Shown: positions 1 through 5,120 of the stretch, piece by piece
Layout: every line of letters begins with the position of its first letter
Position numbering within the stretch: position 1 is the stretch's first letter
Assembly: GCA_030673205.1 (NCBI GenBank)
Contig: DAOVJP010000072.1
Location: forward strand, 1 to 6,788
Direction of reading: 5' to 3'
Length of the DNA stretch: 6,788 nucleotides
DNA from: Thermoplasmata archaeon
GTDB lineage: Archaea; Thermoplasmatota; Thermoplasmata; JAGHBH01
Position numbers and translations under genes: made by a program
Notes under the pieces: generated by a model
Seen by the model: the letters and a program-made list of their open reading frames with translations, nothing else
Told to the model about the DNA's origin: nothing
Databases searched by the model: none

Positions 1-34
1 CCACATCATACCACAGTAGCTGGGGGAGCCTCAT
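1..34 (-). CDS. Start of an unrecognised gene downstream of lonB (partial)
   Basis: An ATG at 34-32 opens a minus-strand frame that runs off the window edge, giving only MRLPQLLWYDV. It starts 11 nt after the lonB stop codon (48-46). The intervening bases, AGGTGGTGTGAAC, include a purine-rich AGGTGGTG that could act as a Shine-Dalgarno site. The short gap and shared strand suggest co-transcription with lonB. Eleven residues are too few to name a family, and the frame could be fortuitous. Confidence 0.4.
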   Translation of the reverse strand, partial: MRLPQLLWYDV

Positions 35-45
35 GTTCACACCAC

Positions 46-2052
46 CTATCCTGGCGCTGGGGGTGCATCGGCCCCAAAGGGAGATGACATGGGCACGATC
101 TTAGCGAGCTTGTCCAGCAGTCCCTCCTTCTTCTCCCCCACCATGGCATTGGCCAACACCTCCTTGAGTGTCGAAACGGGCACTATCTCTATCTTGCCAG
201 CATATTTGCTGTCTATGAGAACATCCTGGGCGTTCGCCTCCGGGATCAACACTTTTTTCAACCCGGTCTGTGCCGCCGCCTCGATCTTTGCGTTCACACC
301 GCCCACTGGCAGCACTTGGCCACGGACGCTGAGGGAACCGGTCATCCCTATGGACTGGTCCACTGGTATCCCGCTGAGGGCGGATATCACGGCGGTGGCG
401 ATCGAGATGGAAGCGCTGTCCCCCTCGACCCCCTCATAGGTGCCGACGAATTGGATGTGCATATCATAATTGCTCAGCTCCTGACCAGTGTATTTCTTGA
501 AGAGGGCGGAAACATTCTCCACCGCCTCCTTGGCTATCTCCCCCAATTTCCCGGTGGCTATTATCTTTCCTCCGGAACGGGAGAGCGCAGGTGTCACCTC
601 TGCGACTATCGGTAATACGATCCCGGCCGACTCGCTTATTCCCTCGGTGCCTCCACCCATGACCGCTAGTCCATTGACCATGCCCACCTGCTCCCCAAGG
701 ATGTTGAAGAGCTGGTATTCCTTCTTCCGCTCTATTGCCCGATCGGTGACCTGTTGCTCCAGGGAGCGCGCTATGTGTTTGGCGGCCTGGACATGTTCTA
801 CTTCCACCACCGGTGCCTTGTTCTCCTGGGCTATATCCCCGGCAACCCGTACAAGCCCTCCCATCTCCCTGAGCCGCAGAGTGAGCTGCCCCCTTCTGCC
901 AGAGCGGTGCTTCGCCTCCCGTATTATCTCTGCCACCGCGGGTTTGGTGAAATGGGGGATCTTACCGTCCTTGTGAACCTCCTGGGCAACGAATCGGGTC
1001 AGCTTCTCCCGGTTCTCAAAATTGTCGTCCATGCTGTTCTTCATGTATATCTCGTACCCGTAACCCCTTATTCTAGAACGCAGGGCGGGATGCATACCTC
1101 CGATACGGCGGCCGTTATCATCTGTGGTCCCGTAAATCGAATCGAGGTTGCCAGCAGCCACGAGGATGAAATCACAGGGGACAGGCTCGCTCTTCACCAT
1201 GGCCCCGCTGGAACGTTCGCTCTGGCCCGTGATAGGGAACTTCTTCTCCTGGAGCGCGGTCAAGAGGCTTTGCTGGCTCTCCATGCGGAGCATGTTCAAC
1301 TCATCCAAATAGAGGACGCCTCCATGGGCCTTGTGAATGGCTCCCACCTCGACGCGCTCATGCGCCGGGGTGCCAAGGCCTCCGCTCTGGAACGGATCGT
1401 GCTTCACATCGCCCAGCAACGCCCCCGCATGTGCTCCGGTGGTGTCGAGGAAAGGAGGCTCTTCATCCGGGTCATGGAACATGAGCAGTTTGGGCACCAT
1501 CTCCTTCTCCTCCCGTTGGCTCCCTATCCTCATCACTAGGAAGACGGCGGCGGCGGCTATGATACCGAACAATATCGTGTTCGGCTCTATGGTGAAACCA
1601 GTGTCAGTGGGTTTAATGGCCAGGATGAATGCCAAGCTTATCACCAAGAAGATGATGATGAGCATGCCATGGGACTTCTGCTGCTTTCTCTGGGCAGCCC
1701 TGGCCTTCTCCGCCCGGATGATATCCTTGCCCTTCCCGGCAGGCACCACGCGGATGCGCGGCTCGTTAGGATCATCCGGATTATCGTAAGAGAGGACATC
1801 CTGGAGCTGTCCCCGGGGAAGGAACTCCACCATGGAATTGGACAACATGGACTTGCCCACGCCAGGGTCTCCGATCAACAGCACGTGGCGCCTCTGCAGA
1901 GAGGCCTTCCTTATGACCTCCACCGCCTCTTCCTGGCCTATGACCTGGTCCACCAATTTTTCTGGAATAGCTATCTCTGCGGTGGTCTCGAACGGGAGAG
2001 CGCCTATCCACTCATCCACGCTATCCTCAAAATATTCGGATCCTTCTACCAT
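46..2052 (-). CDS. lonB: LonB: membrane-anchored archaeal ATP-dependent Lon protease
   Basis: A 668-residue ATP-dependent serine protease that degrades misfolded and regulatory proteins at the inner face of the cell membrane. The AAA+ module has Walker A GDPGVGKS (61-68), Walker B GGVLYLDE (244-251), a sensor-1 Asn near 302 (AAGNLD) and Arg-finger candidates in HPALRSRIRG (321-330). Two hydrophobic helices (about 129-147 and 159-177) sit inside the AAA+ domain between Walker A and B, which is the hallmark of LonB and anchors it in the membrane. The C-terminal protease domain carries the Ser-Lys dyad: Ser546 in EGDSAS and Lys589 in GGVNAKIEAA. Their 43-residue spacing equals that between E. 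coli Lon Ser679 and Lys722. The protein lacks the N-terminal substrate domain of bacterial LonA. It starts at the ATG at 2052 with a TATA-like box about 44 nt upstream. Length and motifs look intact. Confidence 0.97.
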   Translation of the reverse strand: MVEGSEYFEDSVDEWIGALPFETTAEIAIPEKLVDQVIGQEEAVEVIRKASLQRRHVLLIGDPGVGKSMLSNSMVEFLPRGQLQDVLSYDNPDDPNEPRIRVVPAGKGKDIIRAEKARAAQRKQQKSHGMLIIIFLVISLAFILAIKPTDTGFTIEPNTILFGIIAAAAVFLVMRIGSQREEKEMVPKLLMFHDPDEEPPFLDTTGAHAGALLGDVKHDPFQSGGLGTPAHERVEVGAIHKAHGGVLYLDELNMLRMESQQSLLTALQEKKFPITGQSERSSGAMVKSEPVPCDFILVAAGNLDSIYGTTDDNGRRIGGMHPALRSRIRGYGYEIYMKNSMDDNFENREKLTRFVAQEVHKDGKIPHFTKPAVAEIIREAKHRSGRRGQLTLRLREMGGLVRVAGDIAQENKAPVVEVEHVQAAKHIARSLEQQVTDRAIERKKEYQLFNILGEQVGMVNGLAVMGGGTEGISESAGIVLPIVAEVTPALSRSGGKIIATGKLGEIAKEAVENVSALFKKYTGQELSNYDMHIQFVGTYEGVEGDSASISIATAVISALSGIPVDQSIGMTGSLSVRGQVLPVGGVNAKIEAAAQTGLKKVLIPEANAQDVLIDSKYAGKIEIVPVSTLKEVLANAMVGEKKEGLLDKLAKIVPMSSPFGADAPPAPG

Positions 2053-2092
2053 GATACGTTCCCTGTTCCTACAGAATGATTAGGGCTCTTGC

Positions 2093-2099
2093 TATTTAT
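2093..2099 (-). promoter_or_regulatory. Probable lonB TATA box
   Basis: On the minus strand this reads ATAAATA, preceded by an A-rich GGGGAAAAAGAC that could serve as the BRE (TFB-binding) element. Archaeal transcription normally starts about 25 nt downstream, which would place the start near 2070 and leave a leader of roughly 18 nt. The leader has only a weak AGG-type purine match ahead of the ATG. Confidence 0.55.
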
Positions 2100-2249
2100 G
2101 TCTTTTTCCCCAAATATCATGCATGAGCAGGGCGTGTGTGTGGTGGAGGCACCAAAACCATATACTCCGGCTAGCAAGAGAAGAGGAAGCAAACGATACT
2201 GGAGTGCACCCTTTTTCGTGGACAGTTAGAATAGCGAGTAGTTTGATGG
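2100..2249. other. Intergenic spacer between lonB promoter and small nuclease-like gene
   Basis: This stretch lies upstream of lonB and downstream of the nuclease-like gene. It holds a CATATAC TATA-like string near 2159-2165, but no convincing gene follows it on the plus strand. A plus-strand 73-codon frame starting at 2123 reads into the antisense of the nuclease-like gene and was not accepted. I see no RNA gene or repeat here. The shared repeat sequence begins immediately after it, at 2250. Confidence 0.4.
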
Positions 2250-2280
2250 AGGTGAATCATAAGGAAGAGGAAAGAGGAAG

Positions 2281-2287
2281 AAAAAAA
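2281..2287 (-). terminator. Poly-T terminator of the nuclease-like gene
   Basis: Just past the TAA stop (2300-2298) the minus strand runs CTGTTTTTTTCTTCC and then stays pyrimidine-rich to about 2250. Archaeal RNA polymerase terminates at such oligo-T tracts without needing a hairpin. The second copy has a shortened tract at the equivalent place. Confidence 0.5.
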
Positions 2288-2297
2288 CAGAGGGGTG

Positions 2298-2681
2298 TTA
2301 GTCTGGGTGGATATAGGCTTGGATTGCTTTGTATCGCTCCTTGAGGTCTAGGGGTAGTTTCGAGGTTGGGATTACGATTACGTCTACGCCGATGCGCTGG
2401 TACTGGGCTACCCGCTTTTGGTGATAGTGCTTGTTGTTGACGGTCTCAATCTCGTATTGTGTGCTTGTGGTTAGGTCGAGTATGTCGCCCTGGCCCATGC
2501 CAGGGATGATGAATTCTGTTACGACCTTGTGGCCGAGCTTGCGTAAGATATGAAAGACCAGTGCTTTGGTTGTCCAGTGGTCTAGGCTTTCTTTGGTGAA
2601 CATCTGTAGTCTGTTCAGATCACTATCCAGATACACGACGCCCCGTCGTCTCAGTTCCCAGTTGTCTTTGATTTTCTGCAT
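2298..2681 (-). CDS. Small protein, possible PD-(D/E)XK-type nuclease
   Basis: A 127-residue cytosolic protein with no signal peptide or membrane helix. I do not recognise it as a named family. Its centre resembles the PD-(D/E)XK nuclease core: helix (about 34-50), strand HKVVTEFIIP (51-60), Asp66/Asp69 in GQGDILDL, then a strand with Glu77-x-Glu79 in YEIET, and a helix HQKRVAQYQ (87-95) followed by the hydrophobic strand DVIVIP (100-105). The usual Lys of ExK is Thr80, so activity is uncertain; some nuclease-fold families do carry Glu-x-Glu-Thr-like variants. The start is supported by GGATGTGAT (2695-2687), 8 of 9 matches to GGAGGTGAT, five nt before the ATG. A decayed paralogue lies at 5121-5372, and its remnant still encodes a similar N-terminal segment (KNNWGLRIRGIVYLD against KDNWELRRRGVVYLD). 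This suggests a past multi-copy, possibly mobile, gene. The gene is real with good confidence; the nuclease assignment is tentative. Confidence 0.75.
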   Translation of the reverse strand: MQKIKDNWELRRRGVVYLDSDLNRLQMFTKESLDHWTTKALVFHILRKLGHKVVTEFIIPGMGQGDILDLTTSTQYEIETVNNKHYHQKRVAQYQRIGVDVIVIPTSKLPLDLKERYKAIQAYIHPD

Positions 2682-2699
2682 CCATTATCACATCCTAGA

Positions 2700-2739
2700 G
2701 GATTTCCGTCCTCTACTTGTGTTTGGGGGACGGAAATCC
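2700..2739 (-). promoter_or_regulatory. 12-bp inverted repeat in leader of the nuclease-like gene
   Basis: GGATTTCCGTCC (2700-2711) and GGACGGAAATCC (2728-2739) are perfect inverted complements around a 16-nt loop. The structure ends 5 nt upstream of the Shine-Dalgarno-like GGATGTGAT (2695-2687). A competing small hairpin, GAGGA (2698-2702) with TCCTC (2709-2713), shares bases with the larger one, so only one can form at a time. It could control translation or be a protein-binding palindrome. No riboswitch family was recognised. Confidence 0.5.
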
Positions 2740-2772
2740 AAAACCCACCCGTTAGGCCCGGCCAAGCTGTTT

Positions 2773-2780
2773 CCTATAAG
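2773..2780 (-). promoter_or_regulatory. Candidate TATA box for the nuclease-like gene
   Basis: The minus strand reads CTTATAGG. Initiation about 25 nt downstream, near 2751, would give a leader of roughly 70 nt that contains the inverted repeat at 2700-2739. There is no independent support for the start point, and the same bases also form part of a weak plus-strand hairpin (2767-2783). Confidence 0.3.
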
Positions 2781-2796
2781 CAGAGTAGAGTTCCCG

Positions 2797-2865
2797 TGGC
2801 CACGGTGTGGCCAAGAGGTTTGCCTCCGAACGAGGTTTTGTGCGAGAGAGGAGAGCAAACCTTTT
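2797..2865 (+). other. Two adjacent hairpins upstream of the peptidase ORF
   Basis: TGGCCAC (2797-2803) pairs with GTGGCCA (2807-2813) around a GGT loop. Next to it, AAGAGGTTTGC (2813-2823) pairs with GCAAACCTTTT (2855-2865) over 11 positions, one of them a G-U pair. The second stem continues past a bulged A2854 as CTCC (2824-2827) with GGAG (2850-2853). The G-U pair would be an A-C mismatch on the other strand, which favours a plus-strand RNA. This may be the 5' part of the structured region at 2939-3134 or a separate regulatory element. CTTTTAGG at 2861-2868 could alternatively be a weak TATA box. Confidence 0.35.
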
Positions 2866-2892
2866 AGGGAACGAAACGGATGGTAGCATACT

Positions 2893-4296
2893 ATGAGGTC
2901 ACACATAATGCTACACTGGCCGATATTCATACTATGGCGCACGGAGGCAGGCCCACGGGGGGTTGGGCGTGGGCCAGCCGACGTGCAAGAGGGTGGGGGA
3001 AAGCGTGAGCTTGGCGGAGTATGGTCGCGCTGGCCCTGCGAGGACGGTGAGCAGGGGCGCATATCGCCCAAGGCGATGTGCGACAGACATGCAACGGCAT
3101 GTCTGCCAAGCAAGCAGGCCAGACGCTGGCCTGCGGCGACCCCCCTGGGCCTCACGTGGTGGGAAGAGGTGAACACGTACGGGACGGACCCGACCCAGTG
3201 GGACACGGACGGGGATGGGATGGATGATGGATGGGAGGCGAATAACGGGTTAAGCCCAACTAACCCAGGAGATGGGATTGGTGACCCTGACAATGACAAT
3301 CTGATAAATTCAGAGGAATATGCTTGGCAAACAGATCCCCAAAAGGCTGATACCGATGGGGATGAGATGGATGACGGATATGAGGTTGACTGTGGCGTCT
3401 CTAATGGCGGGTGGCAAGATCCAACAGTTGTCAATAATCGGTACGCTGTTCTAATATCGCGAAGAACCGCGGCGGATAGCAACTTTGACGAATTTTGGAA
3501 TGATTTAAGAATAATGTATGATATTTTGGTGGATGACTATGGCTATGTGGATGATAACACAGCAGGCTTTAATTCCGCAACAGACCATGTCGCAGTTTTG
3601 TATGCTGACGGAACCGATGTGACAAGCGGGGCATACGCTCCACCAACTGGAACTACAATAACTGACCTTTCTGCCACCACGACCAATATTGAAGCAGTAT
3701 TTACGGATCTCAGCACCGTTATGACCGATAACGACCTCTTATTCGTCTTCATTTTTGATCACGGGAGCTATGTGGACCAGAACTCAAACGGGATGGCCGA
3801 CTTAGGTGAACCAGTAATTTTATGTGCTCAGAATGGCAACATACGCGACGACGATTTTTCTACAAATTATGTTGGGCTGGTCCAACATTATGCAAGAAGG
3901 GTCTTTGTGATGCAACAATGTTTCAGTGGTGGCTTTGTAGAGGATTTAAGCAACCCGAGAACAGTCATTGTCACTGCGGCTAGAGGTGATGAAACGGCAG
4001 GAAGGGCAGATGACAGTCCCAACCAAGAAAATGAAAACGTGGCCGGTGTATCTTACCACCACGGCGAGTTTCTATATCATTTTCAATCGGCTATGAGGGG
4101 AGAGACTCCTCAAGGAGGGGTCATAGATGCAGATACCGATAACAACGGATATATCTCGATAGAAGAAGCATATATTCATATGGACAGTAATGAGAGTGGA
4201 AGTGAAACTCCCCAATTGGATGATGACGGGAACGGTCAATCGCAACAGGATGGTGACGGTGACGATGGGGTATTTGCAGGAAACACATACATATAG
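2893..4296 (+). CDS. Caspase/legumain-like (clan CD) peptidase with calcium-binding repeats; N terminus doubtful
   Basis: The open frame spans 467 codons, but protein-like sequence starts only around residue 86 (about 3148). From there: two thrombospondin-type-3-like calcium-binding repeats (EEVNTYGTDPTQW, DTDGDGMDDGWE 104-115, DPDNDNLINSEEY 131-143, DTDGDEMDDGYE 153-164), then a clan CD cysteine-peptidase domain (about 183-400). The predicted dyad is His290 in FIFDHGS and Cys343 in VMQQCFSGGF. An EF-hand loop follows (Asp414, Asp416, Asn418, Gly419, Glu425 in DTDNNGYISIEE), then an acidic tail. Relatives are exported proteases, so this one probably acted outside the membrane, but no signal peptide is visible. 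Residues 1-85 are encoded by hairpin-rich GC-rich DNA and look unlike protein. The true start is unknown; the gene may be 5'-truncated. It sits 16 nt ahead of the lamin-tail gene. Base composition falls sharply after about 3240. Family call is firm; exact C13 versus other clan CD subfamily is not. Confidence 0.75.
   Translation: MRSHIMLHWPIFILWRTEAGPRGVGRGPADVQEGGGKRELGGVWSRWPCEDGEQGRISPKAMCDRHATACLPSKQARRWPAATPLGLTWWEEVNTYGTDPTQWDTDGDGMDDGWEANNGLSPTNPGDGIGDPDNDNLINSEEYAWQTDPQKADTDGDEMDDGYEVDCGVSNGGWQDPTVVNNRYAVLISRRTAADSNFDEFWNDLRIMYDILVDDYGYVDDNTAGFNSATDHVAVLYADGTDVTSGAYAPPTGTTITDLSATTTNIEAVFTDLSTVMTDNDLLFVFIFDHGSYVDQNSNGMADLGEPVILCAQNGNIRDDDFSTNYVGLVQHYARRVFVMQQCFSGGFVEDLSNPRTVIVTAARGDETAGRADDSPNQENENVAGVSYHHGEFLYHFQSAMRGETPQGGVIDADTDNNGYISIEEAYIHMDSNESGSETPQLDDDGNGQSQQDGDGDDGVFAGNTYI
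2939..3134 (+). ncRNA. Candidate structured RNA (hairpin cluster, no known family)
   Basis: Near-perfect hairpins follow one another. 2939-2986: GCACG/CGTGC, a symmetric G-A/A-G tandem, GGC/GCC, an A-A mismatch, then GGCCCACG/CGTGGGCC. 3001-3012: AAGC/GCTT capped by the GNRA loop GTGA. 3034-3056: CCCTGC/GCAGGG with a loop bordered by GA on both sides. 3058-3082: 11 pairs, one G-U, loop CAA. 3084-3105: CAGACATGC/GCATGTCTG, loop AACG. 3114-3134: GCAGGCCAG/CTGGCCTGC, loop ACG. The wobble pair favours the plus strand. The open reading frame through it encodes nothing protein-like. It lacks the conserved blocks of RNase P and SRP RNA. It could be a stand-alone RNA, a long 5' leader of the peptidase mRNA, or hairpin DNA left by a mobile element. 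Ends are unknown. Confidence 0.4.
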
Positions 4297-4305
4297 AAAG
4301 GAGGT
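4297..4305 (+). promoter_or_regulatory. Strong Shine-Dalgarno site of the lamin-tail gene
   Basis: AAAGGAGGT lies 8 nt before the ATG at 4313 and directly after the peptidase stop codon (4294-4296). It fixes the start of the lamin-tail gene, since the same frame stays open upstream to 4190 inside the peptidase gene. It shows that the gene is translated from the peptidase transcript as a downstream cistron. Confidence 0.85.
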
Positions 4306-4312
4306 ATTAGAC

Positions 4313-5014
4313 ATGAAAAGGGCATTCTTTGCCATATTCGTTGGAGCGTTGTTATTATGGTTCTCCGTAGTGCCCTCTACACCTGCAAATGCGGACGAAC
4401 CGGAAGAAGGCCATCTTTTGATAAATGAAGTTGCTCTAGCAACTTTGGATGCAAATGCAAGATGGTTTGAGGTATATAACCCGACAAACGACACTATTAG
4501 TTTGCATAATTGGACATACTACTTCTCTGGGTGTTACGCGGTTTTCAATTTTCCCAATATTGCTATCGAACCACTCCTATATGCCACTATCACTCCTTCA
4601 ATTGAAAACTTCACGAACTATTGGGAAGTAAGTGATTTGGACGAGGTCTATCAAGGAATGGTGCCCTACGAGTCTCCTACGTATATGTGGATTGTGGATG
4701 GCGATGGCGAAATTGTTGACGATATGGGTGAACCATCAACGTATGTTCTTAATGAGTCTTGGGCTCGTTACAGAGACGCACTTGACACGAATAACTTTAC
4801 AAATGACTTCTATATTGAACCCAATCCTACGCCAGGGTATGAAAATAATCTGGCGAAGGGGGAGACAAACCAAACTGATGGGAGCACTACGCCCGCACCT
4901 AGTGCTCTTGATGATATCTATCTTGTCTTAGTAGGAGTAATAGCGGTTGCAGGTGTTGCCGCGGTTGCTTATATTGCTCATCGCCGCCGTAGGGGTGTGC
5001 CGCCAGAGACCTAA
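4313..5014 (+). CDS. Lamin-tail-domain surface protein, membrane-anchored
   Basis: A 233-residue exported protein. The N terminus is a signal peptide: MKR, a hydrophobic core (5-20), and a probable cleavage after Ala-Asn-Ala27. Residues about 34-178 form a lamin-tail (LTD) domain: it opens with LLINEV and WFEVYNPTNDTISLHNW and closes with the typical NPTPGYEN. A Thr/Ser/Pro stalk (185-197) leads to a transmembrane helix (about 202-221) followed by HRRRR. The protein is therefore predicted to display its LTD outside the cell with a short cytosolic tail. Six N-glycosylation sequons (Asn59, 66, 99, 147, 161, 186) fit an archaeal S-layer-side protein. The start is chosen from the AAAGGAGGT site. 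It follows the peptidase by 16 nt and is probably in one operon with it, so the peptidase may process it or act beside it; that link is inference. LTDs of prokaryotic surface proteins are thought to mediate binding; the ligand here is unknown. Confidence 0.85.
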   Translation: MKRAFFAIFVGALLLWFSVVPSTPANADEPEEGHLLINEVALATLDANARWFEVYNPTNDTISLHNWTYYFSGCYAVFNFPNIAIEPLLYATITPSIENFTNYWEVSDLDEVYQGMVPYESPTYMWIVDGDGEIVDDMGEPSTYVLNESWARYRDALDTNNFTNDFYIEPNPTPGYENNLAKGETNQTDGSTTPAPSALDDIYLVLVGVIAVAGVAAVAYIAHRRRRGVPPET

Positions 5015-5021
5015 CCCCCGC

Positions 5022-5059
5022 TGTTTTTGCTTCCTCGTTTCTATCGTGCGCCTGCGCAC
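5022..5059 (+). terminator. Probable terminator of the peptidase/lamin-tail operon
   Basis: Eight nt after the TAA stop the plus strand has CTGTTTTTGC, then a pyrimidine-rich stretch TTCCTCGTTT. Beyond it GTGCGC (5046-5051) and GCGCAC (5054-5059) form a compact inverted repeat. An oligo-T run suits archaeal termination; the hairpin could help or could be a separate operator-like palindrome. Confidence 0.4.
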
Positions 5060-5120
5060 TAAGGACGAGAGAATTGTTCTGGATGTAGAGAGATCCCGCG
5101 ATGGGATTGGCGTAGCGGCC

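Larger units (their letters stand above)
2250..2681 (-). repeat. Intact copy of a repeated gene unit (direct repeat with 5121-5372)
   Basis: The unit comprises the nuclease-like gene and about 48 bp downstream of its stop codon. It matches 5121-5372 in three collinear blocks: 2250-2335 with 5121-5204, 2336-2375 with 5284-5323 (2 mismatches in 40), and 2622-2672 with 5322-5372 (9 mismatches in 51). The first 31 bp, which lie outside the coding region, are identical in the two copies, so the repeated unit is larger than the gene. Both copies point the same way and enclose the peptidase/surface-protein operon. Confidence 0.8.

Noticed and set aside
754..1539. Plus-strand 261-codon frame inside lonB
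   Set aside because: It is antisense to the AAA+ domain, with no start signal or recognisable domain.
2221..2227. GACAGTT near 2221 as a second copy of the twin-hairpin element
   Set aside because: Only seven bases match and there is no hairpin or flanking repeat, so chance is the simplest explanation.
2242..2247. Target-site duplication at the outer ends of the island (TTGAT near 2243 and 5368)
   Set aside because: The 5368 copy lies within the repeat homology and matches the gene itself (TTTGAT at 2668-2672), so it is not an independent flank.
2123..2344. Plus-strand 73-codon frame between lonB and the nuclease-like gene
   Set aside because: It runs into the antisense of the nuclease-like gene, has no ribosome-binding site, and its product resembles nothing.
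2939..3134. RNase P RNA, SRP RNA or tRNA as identity of the hairpin cluster
   Set aside because: None of the conserved blocks was found on either strand: no GAGGAAAGUCC or GAAUGGC-type blocks for RNase P, no GGAAG/AGCA tip for SRP, and no T-arm GTTCRA for tRNA.
3034..3134. CRISPR array, because of regularly spaced hairpins
   Set aside because: The hairpin sequences differ from one another and there is no repeated unit with spacers.
2688..3482. Minus-strand 264-codon open frame opposite the hairpin region and peptidase
   Set aside because: Its product is Ser/Pro/Arg-rich without domain features, and much of it is antisense to the clear calcium-binding repeats and peptidase start.
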